Below, piece by piece: positions 11,096 to 21,100 of a stretch of 64,000 bases of DNA. Position numbers and translations under genes: made by a program. Each line of letters starts with the position of its first letter. Position 1 is the first letter of the stretch. Below the pieces are notes generated by a model that saw only the letters and a program-made list of their open reading frames with translations, was not told where the DNA came from and searched no databases. Source of the DNA: DAITAZ01 sp036824045 (GTDB lineage Bacteria > Pseudomonadota > Gammaproteobacteria > Burkholderiales > Rhodocyclaceae); contig DAITAZ010000005.1 of the NCBI GenBank assembly GCA_036824045.1, positions 1 to 64,000 of the forward strand, written 5' to 3'.

Positions 11096-12012
11096 CTTTG
11101 GCTCTCCCGTTCTTGTAATGCCTCGCCCACGATCCGCACCTCCTGCACCAATCGGACGCCGTGGCGCTCTTCCACGGTGGCGCGTACCAGGCCGATCAAG
11201 CGCTCGATCTCGGCAGCGGTCGCCTCGCCGCCCGGATTGACGATGAAGTTGGCGTGCTTCTCCGACACCCGGGCGCCACCCTCCGCCGTCCCTTTCAGGC
11301 CGGCAGCCTCGATCAGGCGTGCGGCATGGTCTGACGGGGGGTTGCGGAACACGGAGCCCGCGTTGGGCAACTGCAATGGCTGGCTGTCGATGCGCTTTTG
11401 CAGCAACTCGCGGATACGCTCCCGCGCTGCGGCGCCATCACCTGCCGGCAGGCGGAACCAAGCCCCCACGAACCATTCGTCGGTCGTCGCTTTGAGGCCC
11501 ACGTGACGGTACCCGATCTGGAAGTCCTCCGCCCGGCGGACATGCACGTTGCCTTTGCGATCGACGGTCTGCACCGCATCCACCAGATTCCAGGTTTCTC
11601 CGCCGTAGCACCCCGCGTTCATCGCCAGCGCCCCGCCCACGGTGCCCGGCACGCCGGCCAAAAACTCGGCGCCCACCAGGTTGTGATTGGCGGCAAACCG
11701 GGCGAGTTTCGGACTCGCCACGCCGGCTCCCGCGTAGATGCGGCCATCCGCCTCAAAGACGAGAGTGCTCAACGCACCGTGGGTAAAGATCACCGTGCCG
11801 TCGAATCCCCCGTCCCTGACCAAGAGGTTGGAGCCCAGGCCCACGAACAGCACGGGTTCGTCGGTACGCAACGCGCGCAGAAAAGCCGACAGATCCTCGA
11901 GATCGGCGGGGGTATAGGTCAGCCGGGCGGGGCCGCCCGCGCGCCACGAAACATGGGCGCCCATGGGCTCTCCCCGTTTCAGCTCACCGCGCAGGATTCC
12001 GGTTGTCGTCAT
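11092..12012 (-). CDS. murB: UDP-N-acetylenolpyruvoylglucosamine reductase MurB
   Basis: FAD enzyme that reduces UDP-GlcNAc-enolpyruvate to UDP-MurNAc. The short type fits: FVGLGSNLLVRDGG for FAD binding, AGVPGTVGGALAMNAGCYG in the middle, and the SVFRNP segment carrying the catalytic Ser. About 306 residues from ATG at 12012, which is preceded by ACGAGCG. It lies 11 bases after murC and overlaps ddl by 4 bases. The reading frame remains open upstream through murC, but that extension is a shadow of murC. Confidence 0.97.
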   Translation of the reverse strand: MTTTGILRGELKRGEPMGAHVSWRAGGPARLTYTPADLEDLSAFLRALRTDEPVLFVGLGSNLLVRDGGFDGTVIFTHGALSTLVFEADGRIYAGAGVASPKLARFAANHNLVGAEFLAGVPGTVGGALAMNAGCYGGETWNLVDAVQTVDRKGNVHVRRAEDFQIGYRHVGLKATTDEWFVGAWFRLPAGDGAAARERIRELLQKRIDSQPLQLPNAGSVFRNPPSDHAARLIEAAGLKGTAEGGARVSEKHANFIVNPGGEATAAEIERLIGLVRATVEERHGVRLVQEVRIVGEALQERESQR

Positions 12013-12023
12013 GTCGCGCTCGT

Positions 12024-13406
12024 TCAGCCTTGGGCCAGCTTGCCGGGGACGCCGCCGATCGAGCCGGCACCCATGGTGATCACCACGTCGCCATCCCGGG
12101 CCATATCCATCACCGCCGCCGGCATGTCCGCGATGTCTTCCACAAACAGGGGCTCCACCCGACCCGCCAGCCGCAAGGCGCGGGCCAACGCCCGACCATC
12201 CGCCGCCACCAGGGGAGCCTCGCCCGCCGCATAGACCTCGGCCAGGAGCAGGGCATCGACGGTGGACAGAATTTTGACGAAGTCCTCGAAGCAATCCCGG
12301 GTGCGGGTGTAGCGATGGGGCTGGAAGGCCAGCACCAGCCGCCGCCCTGGGAACGCACCCCGTGCGGCAGCCAGCGTGGCAGCCATTTCCGCCGGGTGAT
12401 GACCATAGTCGTCCACCAGCGTGAAGCTTCCACCGGCCGGCAACGCCACTTCGCCATAGCGCTGGAAGCGTCGGCCCACTCCCTTGAAGTCGGCCAGGGC
12501 CTTGACGATGGCCTCGTCCGCCACGCCGACTTCGGTGGCGACGGCGATGGCCGCCAAGGCATTCTGCACGTTGTGCAGACCCGGCAGGTTGAGCACCACG
12601 TCCAGGGGGGACTCTCCCTGGCGCAGCACGGTGAATTGCATCTGGGCGTCCCGGTTCGTGACATTCACCGCCCGCACCTGTGCGCTCTCGGCCAGGCCGT
12701 AACGGATGATGGGCTTGGACACAAAGGGCATGATCTCCCGCACGTGGCGGTCGTCCTCGCACAGAATGGCCGAGCCGTAGAACGGCAGATGCTGGATGAA
12801 CTCCACGAATGCCTGCTTGAGCCGCGCAAAGTCGTGGCCGTAGGTTTCCATGTGGTCGGCATCGATGTTGGTGACCACGGCCATCACCGGTTGCAGATAC
12901 AGGAACGACGCGTCCGACTCGTCCGCCTCGGCAACCAGGAATTCACCGCTGCCCAGGCGGGCGTTGCCGCCAGCGCTGTTGAGACGACCGCCGATGACGA
13001 ACGTCGGGTCCAGCCCGCCTTCGGCCAGCACGCTCGCCACCAGGCTGGTGGTGGTGGTCTTGCCATGGGTGCCCGCCACCGCGATGCCCTGGCGCAGGCG
13101 CATCAGTTCCGCCAGCATCATCGCCCGCGGCACCACCGGTACATGCCCCGCGCGAGCCGCCAGCACTTCGGGGTTATCACCCTTGACCGCGGTGGAGGTC
13201 ACCACCACGTCGGCGCCCGCAATATGCTCGGCGGCGTGGCCCACCATGACCCGCACCCCCTGTCCGGCCAACCGGCGGGTGGCGGCGTTTTCCGCCAGAT
13301 CGGAGCCGCTGACTTGAAAGCCCAGATTGGCCAGCACCTCGGCAATGCCGCTCATGCCCGAGCCACCGATCCCCACGAAGTGAATGCGTTTGACCTTGTG
13401 TTTCAT
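12024..13406 (-). CDS. murC: UDP-N-acetylmuramate--L-alanine ligase MurC
   Basis: Adds L-Ala to UDP-MurNAc, the first of the four Mur ligases. The N-terminal Rossmann motif HFVGIGGSGMSGIAEVL, the ATP loop GTHGKTTTTSLVA (near residue 113), and the Mur-ligase histidine region DDYGHHPAEMAATL are all intact. 460 residues, normal length. It follows murG with a 4-base gap. Confidence 0.98.
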   Translation of the reverse strand: MKHKVKRIHFVGIGGSGMSGIAEVLANLGFQVSGSDLAENAATRRLAGQGVRVMVGHAAEHIAGADVVVTSTAVKGDNPEVLAARAGHVPVVPRAMMLAELMRLRQGIAVAGTHGKTTTTSLVASVLAEGGLDPTFVIGGRLNSAGGNARLGSGEFLVAEADESDASFLYLQPVMAVVTNIDADHMETYGHDFARLKQAFVEFIQHLPFYGSAILCEDDRHVREIMPFVSKPIIRYGLAESAQVRAVNVTNRDAQMQFTVLRQGESPLDVVLNLPGLHNVQNALAAIAVATEVGVADEAIVKALADFKGVGRRFQRYGEVALPAGGSFTLVDDYGHHPAEMAATLAAARGAFPGRRLVLAFQPHRYTRTRDCFEDFVKILSTVDALLLAEVYAAGEAPLVAADGRALARALRLAGRVEPLFVEDIADMPAAVMDMARDGDVVITMGAGSIGGVPGKLAQG

Positions 13407-13410
13407 CTTC

Positions 13411-14475
13411 TCAACCCCGGGCGACGGCCGCGCAGGCCTCCGCCACTGTTTTCGTTGCTTCGGGCCGGGCCAGGCTGCGCGCCTTCCCGGCCATGGTTTG
13501 CAGGGCCTGCCGGTTCAGGGAACGGATGAGTTCCGCCAGCCGGGCAGGTGTGAGTTCGGTCTGGGGCAGCAACACCGCAGCCCCCGCATCGGCGAGGAAA
13601 CGGGCATTGCCTGTCTGGTGATCATCCACCGCATGCGGAAATGGCACGAGGACACTCGCCACACCGGCTGCAGCCAGTTCCGCCACCGTCAGCGCGCCGG
13701 CCCGGCAGATCACCAGGTCGGCCGCGGCGTAACGGGCGGCCATGTCGTCGATGAACGGCAGCAACTCGCCGTCTACGCCCGCTTGGGCATATTCCTGCCG
13801 CAGCGCCTCAATCTGCTTCACCCCGGCCTGATGGGTCACCTGCGGACGATCCCCCTGGGGCATCAAGGCCAGCGCCCGGGGCACCGCCTGGTTCAAGGCC
13901 TGGGCGCCAAGGGAACCGCCCACCACCAGGATGCGGATCGCCGCGCCAGATTCCCCGGGCTGCCGTGCGTCAGGCGCCGGCAACCCGGCGATGTCTGCCC
14001 GCACCGGGTTGCCCACCCACTCCCCGTTGGGCAGCACTTTCGGGAACCCGGAAAGAATGCGGTCCGCCACCCGGGCAAGCACCCGATTGGCCAGACCTGC
14101 CACGGAATTCTGCTCATGGAGGACCAGGGGGATGCCTTTCAGCGCAGCCATCATGCCCCCGGGGAAGGTGACATATCCCCCCATGCCCAGCACCACGTCC
14201 GGCTTGTAGCGGGAAAGCTGGACCAATGCCTGGGCGAATCCCCGAATCAGGTTCAACGGCAGCAGCAGCTTGCGCGCCAGCCCCTTGCCGCGCAGGGCGC
14301 CGAAACGCACCCAGGCCATGTCATAGCCGTGGGCGGGCACCAGGCGGGCTTCCATCCCTTCCGGATTGCCCATCCACACCACCTTCCAGCCGGCGGCCCG
14401 CAAGTGGTCGGCCACCGCCAGACCGGGGTAGATGTGCCCCCCGGTTCCGCCCGCCATGACCATGAGCGTCTTCAT
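13411..14475 (-). CDS. murG: UDP-GlcNAc--lipid I GlcNAc transferase MurG
   Basis: Inner-face membrane-associated GT28 glycosyltransferase that turns lipid I into lipid II. The glycine-rich GGTGGHIYPGLAVA loop opens the protein, followed by MGGYVTFPG, LHEQNSVAGLANR, and the donor-site region CRAGALTVAELAAAG. About 354 residues from ATG at 14475, which overlaps the ftsW stop codon (ATGA). Confidence 0.98.
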   Translation of the reverse strand: MKTLMVMAGGTGGHIYPGLAVADHLRAAGWKVVWMGNPEGMEARLVPAHGYDMAWVRFGALRGKGLARKLLLPLNLIRGFAQALVQLSRYKPDVVLGMGGYVTFPGGMMAALKGIPLVLHEQNSVAGLANRVLARVADRILSGFPKVLPNGEWVGNPVRADIAGLPAPDARQPGESGAAIRILVVGGSLGAQALNQAVPRALALMPQGDRPQVTHQAGVKQIEALRQEYAQAGVDGELLPFIDDMAARYAAADLVICRAGALTVAELAAAGVASVLVPFPHAVDDHQTGNARFLADAGAAVLLPQTELTPARLAELIRSLNRQALQTMAGKARSLARPEATKTVAEACAAVARG

Positions 14476-15701
14476 GCCGGCAGCCCCCGCGCAAGTTGCC
14501 GGTTTTCCCAGTCGATCCGCATCAGCACCGCGAGGGCGATGCAATTGACCAGAATGCCGGACCCGCCGAAGCTCATCAGCGGCAGGGTCAGCCCCTTGGT
14601 CGGGAGCAGCCCCATGTTCACCCCCATGTTGATGAACGACTGGGCGCCGATCCAGATCCCGATGCCCTGGGCCACCAGCGCGCTGTAGATGCGCTCGTGG
14701 GCCAACGCCGCCCGGGCAATGCGGAAGGCCCGCGCCACGATCAGGGCAAACAGGCCAACCACCGCCACGACGCCGACGAAACCCAACTCCTCGGCGATGA
14801 CCGCCAGCAGGAAGTCGGTGTGCGCCTCGGGAAGGTAGAAGAGCTTCTCCACACTCCCGCCCAATCCGACGCCCGTCCACTCGCCCCGGCCGAAGGCGAT
14901 CAGGGAATGGGAGAGCTGATAGCCCTTGCCCAGTTCGTCCCGCCACGGGTCCATGGAATTGACGATCCGGTCCCAGCGGTAGGGAGACGAGACCACCAGG
15001 GCAACGAATGCCACGGCCAGCACACCGATCAGGATGGCGAACCAGCGGCCATTCATCCCGCCCAGGAAGAGGATCCCCATGGCGATGGTCACGATCACCA
15101 CGAGCGCACCGAAGTCCGGCTCCCGCAGCAACAGGAAGGCCACCAGCACCATCACCGCCGCCATCGGCGCGAAGCCCCGCCGCAGGTTGTTCATGTCCCG
15201 CAGTTTGCGGGTGGTGTAGTCGGCGGCGTAGAACACCACGAACAACTTCATCGCCTCGGAAGGCTGGAAGTTGGCGATCCCCAGGGAAATCCAGCGGCGG
15301 GCGCCATTCACGTCGCGGCCGATGCCCGGGATCAACACCACCATCAGCGCCACCAGGGCGCCAATGAACAACCAGGGCGCGGCGCGCTGCCAGGTCCGCA
15401 ACGGCAGTTGGAAAGCCACCACGGCGGCCACCATGCCGACCCCCAGGAACAGGCTGTGCCGCAGCAGGAAATACGTGGGCTGGAAGCCCGTCATCTTGCT
15501 GCCCTCCGCCGTGGCGATGGAAGCGGAGTACACCATCACCATGCCGAAGATGAGCAAGCCCAGGCTGGCCCACAGCAGAGTGGTATCCAGCTCCTGCACG
15601 GGCGCGGGGCTGCGGTAAGCCCGCTTCCCGGTGGCGTGGGGGAACTGGGTCGTCGCCGGCGCCCCTCCCAGCCGCTGACGCAAAGCCGAAACCAGACTCA
15701 T
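14472..15701 (-). CDS. ftsW: Lipid II polymerase FtsW
   Basis: SEDS-family peptidoglycan glycosyltransferase working with FtsI at the septum. Ten or so membrane helices run from about residue 45 to the end. Family motifs include MVMVYSAS, GARRWISLG with FQPSEAMKL, and near the C-terminus MGLLPTKGLTLPLMSFGGSG. 409 residues. The start is ATG at 15701, overlapping the murD stop codon by 4 bases. Confidence 0.97.
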   Translation of the reverse strand: MSLVSALRQRLGGAPATTQFPHATGKRAYRSPAPVQELDTTLLWASLGLLIFGMVMVYSASIATAEGSKMTGFQPTYFLLRHSLFLGVGMVAAVVAFQLPLRTWQRAAPWLFIGALVALMVVLIPGIGRDVNGARRWISLGIANFQPSEAMKLFVVFYAADYTTRKLRDMNNLRRGFAPMAAVMVLVAFLLLREPDFGALVVIVTIAMGILFLGGMNGRWFAILIGVLAVAFVALVVSSPYRWDRIVNSMDPWRDELGKGYQLSHSLIAFGRGEWTGVGLGGSVEKLFYLPEAHTDFLLAVIAEELGFVGVVAVVGLFALIVARAFRIARAALAHERIYSALVAQGIGIWIGAQSFINMGVNMGLLPTKGLTLPLMSFGGSGILVNCIALAVLMRIDWENRQLARGLPA

Positions 15702-17098
15702 GCGCTCACCCCGCTTTCCCGATCGATGAGACTTCGCACCGCCGCGATGAACACCTCTGCCCGATGCGCATAGTTGCGGTACATGTCCAGGCTCGCACAG
15801 GCGGGCGAGAGCAGCACCGCGTCCCCCGGCCGGGCGTGCTGCCAGCACAGCGCCACCGCCTCGTCCATCGTTGCGGCCCGCAGCAGAGGCACGCCGCATC
15901 CTTGGGCCGCCTCGGCGATCCGCTCCGCGTCCTTGCCCAAGAGGGCGACCACGCGGGCATGGCGGTGAAAGGCTTCCTTCAGGGGCGAAAAATCCTGGCC
16001 CTTGCCATCGCCGCCGGCGATGAGCGCCACCGGCGTCCCCAATCCCTCCAGCGCGGCAACCGTGGCCCCCACATTGGTGCCCTTGGAATCATCGATGAAG
16101 CTGACACCACCCAACTCGGCCACCTTCTCCACCCGGTGGGCCAAGCCCTTGAATTCACGCAGGGCTCTCAGCACGGCGCCTTCCGCGAGCCCCAGCCCCC
16201 GGCACAAGGCAAGCGCCGCCAGCGCGTTGGCCACGTTGTGCAAGCCGCTCAGGGCCAACTCGTCGGCACGAAGCAACCGGCGGGCGCCACAGCACAACCA
16301 GCGGGTGCCGTTTTCATCCAGCGTCGTCCCGTAATCCGCCTCGCTGGCCGGCGCATCGAGTCCAAAGCTGAACACGTCGCAGCCGCCCACGGACATGCCC
16401 CGGACCCGGGCATCCTGACGATTCAACACCGCCACCCGGGCGCCGGAAAAGATGCGCGCTTTTGTGGCGGCGTAGTCGTCCAGCCCGTCGTACCGGTCCA
16501 GATGGTCATCGCTCACGTTGAGCACGGTTGCCGCGTCGGCGGCCAGGCTGTGACAGGTTTCAAGCTGGAAGCTGGAGAGTTCCAGCACCCACACCTCGGG
16601 CAACACCCCCGCATCCGCCGTCTGCATGAGCGCGGTCAGCGCGGCCGGGCTGATGTTGCCGGCCACGGCCACCTGTTTTCCGGCTGCGCGGCACAGCGCT
16701 CCCACCAGGGTCGTGGTGGTGGTCTTGCCATTGGTGCCGGTGATGGCTACCACCTGCGGCCGGCGTGCGCCGTAGAGCGCGGGCAGCGCCTGGGCAAACA
16801 GCTCGATTTCGCCGGTGACGTCGATCCCCCGGCGGCGGGCTTCCGTCACCAACGCCTGACGCGGGTCCAGGCCAGGGCTGATGGCCAGCACGTTCACGTC
16901 CTCGAGCAGCGCGTCGGTGAAGGCGCCGGCAATCAGCTCGGCGCCGGGCGCCAGACTTGCCAGCTCGCCAGCACCGGGAGGCTGGGAGCGGCTGTCCGCC
17001 ACCCGCACTCGCGCCCCCATCCGGGCAAGCCATGCGGCCATGGCCAGGCCGCTCTCTCCGAGCCCCAGCACCAGTACCGTCTTGCCCGTGAAGTCCAT
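15698..17098 (-). CDS. murD: UDP-N-acetylmuramoyl-L-alanine--D-glutamate ligase MurD
   Basis: Second Mur ligase, adding D-Glu. It opens with the Rossmann motif VLVLGLGESGLAMA, then has the P-loop GTNGKTTTTTLVG (near residue 117) and the FIDDSKGTNVGAT motif in which the Lys is carbamylated in homologues. 466 residues from ATG at 17098. An in-frame GTG at 17110 overlaps the mraY stop (GTGA), and both starts are plausible; the choice changes only four residues. Confidence 0.97.
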   Translation of the reverse strand: MDFTGKTVLVLGLGESGLAMAAWLARMGARVRVADSRSQPPGAGELASLAPGAELIAGAFTDALLEDVNVLAISPGLDPRQALVTEARRRGIDVTGEIELFAQALPALYGARRPQVVAITGTNGKTTTTTLVGALCRAAGKQVAVAGNISPAALTALMQTADAGVLPEVWVLELSSFQLETCHSLAADAATVLNVSDDHLDRYDGLDDYAATKARIFSGARVAVLNRQDARVRGMSVGGCDVFSFGLDAPASEADYGTTLDENGTRWLCCGARRLLRADELALSGLHNVANALAALALCRGLGLAEGAVLRALREFKGLAHRVEKVAELGGVSFIDDSKGTNVGATVAALEGLGTPVALIAGGDGKGQDFSPLKEAFHRHARVVALLGKDAERIAEAAQGCGVPLLRAATMDEAVALCWQHARPGDAVLLSPACASLDMYRNYAHRAEVFIAAVRSLIDRESGVSA

Positions 17099-17106
17099 GA
17101 TTTCGA

Positions 17107-18201
17107 TCACCGCAGCTTGAGGGTGGACAGACCGAAGAGAACCAGCATGATGGTGATGATCCAGAACCGGACCACGACCTGCGTTTCCTTCCAGCCCCCC
17201 AGTTCGTAATGGTGATGGAGTGGCGCCATGCGGAAGATGCGCTTGCCACCGCTCCATTTGAAGTAGAGCACCTGCAGCATGACCGACAGGGTTTCGGCCA
17301 CGAACACGCCGCCCATGATGAAGAGCACGATCTCCTGACGGACGATCACCGCCACCGTGCCCAGCGCCGCGCCCAGCGCCAGGGCACCCACGTCGCCCAT
17401 GAACACTTCCGCCGGATAGGCGTTGAACCACAGGAAGCCCAGCCCCGCCCCCGCGAGCGCGGCGCAGAAGACGGCTAACTCGCCCGCCCCGGCAATGTGA
17501 GGCACGCCCAGGTAGCGGGCAAACACCGAGTGGCCGGCAACGTAGGCGAAGATGGTCAATGCCCCGGCCACCATCACCGTGGGCATGATGGCCAGGCCGT
17601 CGAGCCCGTCGGTGAGATTGACGGCGTGGCTCGTGCCCACGATCACGAAATAGCTCAGCACCACAAAACCCACCGCGCCCAAGGGGTAGGCCACCGTTTT
17701 GAAGAAGGGCACGATCAGTTCGATGTCGGCCGGTTCGGCGGCAGTCGTGGCCAGGTAGATCGCAGCCCCCAGGGCGAATACCGAGGTCCACAGGTACTTC
17801 CATTTACCCGCCAGGCCCTTGGGATTGCGGTGCACCACCTTGCGCCAGTCATCGACCCAGCCGACGGCGCCAAAACCCAGGGTGACGATCAGCACCACCC
17901 ACACGAACCGGTTGCTCAGATCCGCCCACATCAGCGTCGTCGCACCGATGGCGATCAGGATCAGCGCCCCGCCCATGGTGGGGGTGCCCGCCTTCACCAG
18001 ATGCGTCTGGGGACCGTCGTCCCGCACTGCCTGCCCGATCTTTTTCGCCGCCAGCCAGCGGATCACCGGCGGGCCGAACACAAACGAGATCACCAGCGCA
18101 GTCAGCGCCGCCAGCACCGCGCGCAGTGTGATGTAGTTGAAAACGTTGAAGGCACGGATACCTGTCACCCGTGCAATCCATAGCGCCAGCTCAAGCAGCA
18201 T
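17107..18201 (-). CDS. mraY: Phospho-N-acetylmuramoyl-pentapeptide transferase MraY
   Basis: Integral membrane enzyme that makes lipid I from UDP-MurNAc-pentapeptide and undecaprenyl phosphate. It has about ten transmembrane helices and the active-site aspartates in GWVDDWRKV and NLTDGLDGLA, with the C-terminal MAPLHHHYELGGWKE motif typical of bacterial MraY. 364 residues. It overlaps murF by 11 bases, an unusually deep overlap for this cluster. Confidence 0.98.
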   Translation of the reverse strand: MLLELALWIARVTGIRAFNVFNYITLRAVLAALTALVISFVFGPPVIRWLAAKKIGQAVRDDGPQTHLVKAGTPTMGGALILIAIGATTLMWADLSNRFVWVVLIVTLGFGAVGWVDDWRKVVHRNPKGLAGKWKYLWTSVFALGAAIYLATTAAEPADIELIVPFFKTVAYPLGAVGFVVLSYFVIVGTSHAVNLTDGLDGLAIMPTVMVAGALTIFAYVAGHSVFARYLGVPHIAGAGELAVFCAALAGAGLGFLWFNAYPAEVFMGDVGALALGAALGTVAVIVRQEIVLFIMGGVFVAETLSVMLQVLYFKWSGGKRIFRMAPLHHHYELGGWKETQVVVRFWIITIMLVLFGLSTLKLR

Positions 18202-19588
18202 GGTGCTTCCCCTCCCCGCCCTCGATCAGCGCGTTGACCACCCGCTCCATGCGCATGAAGCGCGAACCCTTGACCAGTACGCAGGTATCCGGTCCCAGCA
18301 CACGCCGCAGCGCGGCCACCAGATCGGCGGGTTTGGCGAATATCCGCCCCCCCTCGCCAAAATTGCGTGCCGCCAGTTCCGCCAGCTCGCCCAGCGCGAA
18401 CAATTGGTCAATCCCCTGGCTCTTCGCGTACCCCCCCATCTCATCGTGGTACTGGCCCGAGCGCTCGCCGATCTCGCCCATGTCACCCAGCACCAGGATC
18501 TTGCGCCCGGGCGTACCCGCCAGCACGGCGATCCCCGCCCGCACGGAATCCGGGTTGGCGTTGTAACTGTCGTCGAGCAACAGGGCTCCGCCGGGCAACT
18601 GATGCAGCTGCAGGCGGCCCTTGACCCCACGGAAGGCAGCCAGACCCTCGGCCACCGCCTGCAAGCCCGCGCCCGCTGCCAGCGCGGCCGCCGCCGCCCC
18701 CGCCGCGTTGCGCACGTTGTGCTCGCCAGGGACCGCCAGCTGGAACTCCACCGGACCATCCGGGGTGAGCAATTCCACCACGCTGCCCAGACCCCGCACA
18801 CGATAGCTGGCGCGCACGGTGGCTGCCGCCCCCAGGCCGAAGGTGCTGACGCGGGCCGGACCTGCCATCCGCGCCCACGTATCGCAGTAGGGGTCATCGG
18901 CATTCACCACCGCCACACCCTGCCCCCCCAGTGCCTCGAACAGGGCGCCCTTCTCCCGCGCCACGTCGGCGACGGTGCCCATGCCCGCGAGATGGGCACG
19001 GTGGGCGTTGGTCACGAGCCCGACGGAAGGCTTGGCGAGCGCCGCCAGGTAGGCAATCTCCCCGGGGTGGTTCATTCCCATCTCGATCACGGCGGCGCGA
19101 TGTGCCGCCTGGAGCCGGAAGAGCATGCGCGGCACGCCGATGTCGTTATTGAGGTTGCCTTCGGTCGCCAGCACCGCCTGCGCAGGCTCGAACCCGTCGA
19201 TCCCGGCCTGGGCACGCAGAATGGCCGCCGTCATCTCCTTGACCGTGGTCTTGCCGTTGCTGCCGGTGATGCCCACCACGGGCAGCGTGAAGCGCTGCCG
19301 CCAGTGCGCCGCCAGTGCGCCCAGGGCCAGCCGGGTATCGGCAACGCTCACCACCGGGCCCGCAGCCGCATGCGCGGCCGCCCACTGCGCGTCCACCAGC
19401 ACGGCGGCGGCCCCGTGCTGCAAGGCCGTCTCGACAAAGTCGTGCCCGTCAAAATTTGCACCGCGCAGTGCCACGTACAGGCAACCCGGCTCCAGGGCGC
19501 GGGTGTCGCTGCACACCGCCGTCACCCCCACGTCGGCAGCGGTCGTACTGCCTGAGGTTGCCTGCGCCACTTCGCTCAACTTGAACAT
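18191..19588 (-). CDS. murF: UDP-N-acetylmuramoyl-tripeptide--D-alanyl-D-alanine ligase MurF
   Basis: Last cytoplasmic Mur ligase, adding D-Ala-D-Ala. The Mur P-loop is GITGSNGKTTVKEMTA (about residue 110), followed by EGNLNNDIGVPRML and the DDSYNANPDSVRA motif diagnostic of MurF. 465 residues. It starts 15 bases after the murE stop codon and its end overlaps mraY. Confidence 0.98.
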   Translation of the reverse strand: MFKLSEVAQATSGSTTAADVGVTAVCSDTRALEPGCLYVALRGANFDGHDFVETALQHGAAAVLVDAQWAAAHAAAGPVVSVADTRLALGALAAHWRQRFTLPVVGITGSNGKTTVKEMTAAILRAQAGIDGFEPAQAVLATEGNLNNDIGVPRMLFRLQAAHRAAVIEMGMNHPGEIAYLAALAKPSVGLVTNAHRAHLAGMGTVADVAREKGALFEALGGQGVAVVNADDPYCDTWARMAGPARVSTFGLGAAATVRASYRVRGLGSVVELLTPDGPVEFQLAVPGEHNVRNAAGAAAAALAAGAGLQAVAEGLAAFRGVKGRLQLHQLPGGALLLDDSYNANPDSVRAGIAVLAGTPGRKILVLGDMGEIGERSGQYHDEMGGYAKSQGIDQLFALGELAELAARNFGEGGRIFAKPADLVAALRRVLGPDTCVLVKGSRFMRMERVVNALIEGGEGKHHAA

Positions 19589-19603
19589 GAAATCTCCCTG
19601 GCC

Positions 19604-21100
19604 TTAACAGGCTCTTGTTGCGCGCCAGTCACTCAGCGCCCTGGCAACCACGTGCTGGTCGGAAAACGGGTGGCGTACTCCCATCACCTCCTGGTAGGGC
19701 TCATGCCCCTTGCCAGCGACGAGAATCACGTCATTGCCCGCAGCGTTCGCAATTGCCCAGCGGATGGCGGTCGAGCGATCGATCACCACCTGGTGATGCC
19801 CCGACATCCCCCGCACAACGTCGGCGACGATCGCTGCGGGGTCTTCATGGCGGGGGTTGTCACTGGTCACCACGGCCACATCGGCCAGGCGGCTGACCGT
19901 TTCGCCCATCAGCGGCCGTTTGCCCGGGTCCCGGTTGCCCCCGCAGCCAAACACCGCCACCAGCCGCCCGCCGCGACTCTCCGCCACATGACGCAGGGTG
20001 GTGAGCACTTTGTCCAGGGCATCCGGCGTGTGGGCGTAATCCACCACGGCCAGGGGCTGCCCTTCGCCGCCCAGGGTTTCCATCCGGCCCGCCGGAGGCC
20101 GCAACGCGCTCACCAGTTCCGCTGCCCGCGCCAGGCCAACCCCGCTCACCACCAAGGTTGCGATGACGGCAAGCAGGTTGGAGACATTGAACATGCCCAC
20201 GACCGGGCTGGTCACCGCCACCACCTCTTCCGCCAGACGCACCTGCAGGCGCACGCCGGCACCGCCGAACGCCACCGACTCCGCCAGCAGAACGGCGGGG
20301 TAGTCCGCCAGGGCGGGATTCCCGGGCTGAACGCTGTAGGCGAGGATGCGCGCACCGCTTTCCCGGGCGCCGGCCAGGATGGTCGGTGCGTACCCGTCGT
20401 CGGCATTGATTACGGCCGCTTCCAGCCCCGGCCACCGGAACAGGACAGCCTTGGCCAGACCATAGGACTCCATCGAGCCGTGATACTCAAGGTGATCCCG
20501 GCTGAGGTTGGTATAAACCGCGACGGCGAAACGCACGCCGTTGACCCGCCCCTGATCCAGCCCGATGGACGAAACTTCCATGGCCGCGGCCCCCGCGCCG
20601 TCGCGCCGGAACTGCGCCAGGGTGCGATGAACGAGCAAGGCATCCGGCGTGGTGTTCAGCCCCTCTTCCAGGCTTCCGGGGAAACCGCTGCCCAGGGTTC
20701 CAATCACCCCACACCGCAGGCCAGACAGCGCCCAGGCCTGGGCAAGCCACTGACTGACCGTGGTCTTGCCGTTGGTGCCGGTGACACCCATCACCCGCAT
20801 TTGCGCGGAGGGCGTGCCTTCCACCTGGTCGGCAAGGAATCCCGCCAAATCTTTGAGCCCCTCTACCGGCAACATCGGGACCGTGCCCGCCGCAACGGGT
20901 GCGCCGCCAGGCTCGTAGAGCACCGCGGCCGCGCCCGCCGCCACGGCCTGGGCGATATAGCGACGGCCGTCCGCGGCTGCGCCCGGGTAGGCCAGGAACA
21001 CGTCGCCCGGGGCAACCCGACGCGAATCCGCCTGGAGCCGATTGACTGCCACGCCCATCCGGCGCAGTTCGGCGAGGATGCTTTCCGCGCGCACCATCAC
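19604..21100 (-). CDS. murE: UDP-N-acetylmuramoyl-tripeptide synthetase MurE (DAP type)
   Basis: Third Mur ligase. The P-loop is GVTGTNGKTTVSQWLAQ (about residue 110), and the specificity motif D-N-P-R in TSDNPRHEDP indicates the meso-diaminopimelate adding enzyme, as expected for a Gram-negative wall. 498 residues. The start is GTG at 21100, overlapping the ftsI stop codon; an ATG one codon later is equally possible. Confidence 0.97.
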   Translation of the reverse strand: MMVRAESILAELRRMGVAVNRLQADSRRVAPGDVFLAYPGAAADGRRYIAQAVAAGAAAVLYEPGGAPVAAGTVPMLPVEGLKDLAGFLADQVEGTPSAQMRVMGVTGTNGKTTVSQWLAQAWALSGLRCGVIGTLGSGFPGSLEEGLNTTPDALLVHRTLAQFRRDGAGAAAMEVSSIGLDQGRVNGVRFAVAVYTNLSRDHLEYHGSMESYGLAKAVLFRWPGLEAAVINADDGYAPTILAGARESGARILAYSVQPGNPALADYPAVLLAESVAFGGAGVRLQVRLAEEVVAVTSPVVGMFNVSNLLAVIATLVVSGVGLARAAELVSALRPPAGRMETLGGEGQPLAVVDYAHTPDALDKVLTTLRHVAESRGGRLVAVFGCGGNRDPGKRPLMGETVSRLADVAVVTSDNPRHEDPAAIVADVVRGMSGHHQVVIDRSTAIRWAIANAAGNDVILVAGKGHEPYQEVMGVRHPFSDQHVVARALSDWRATRAC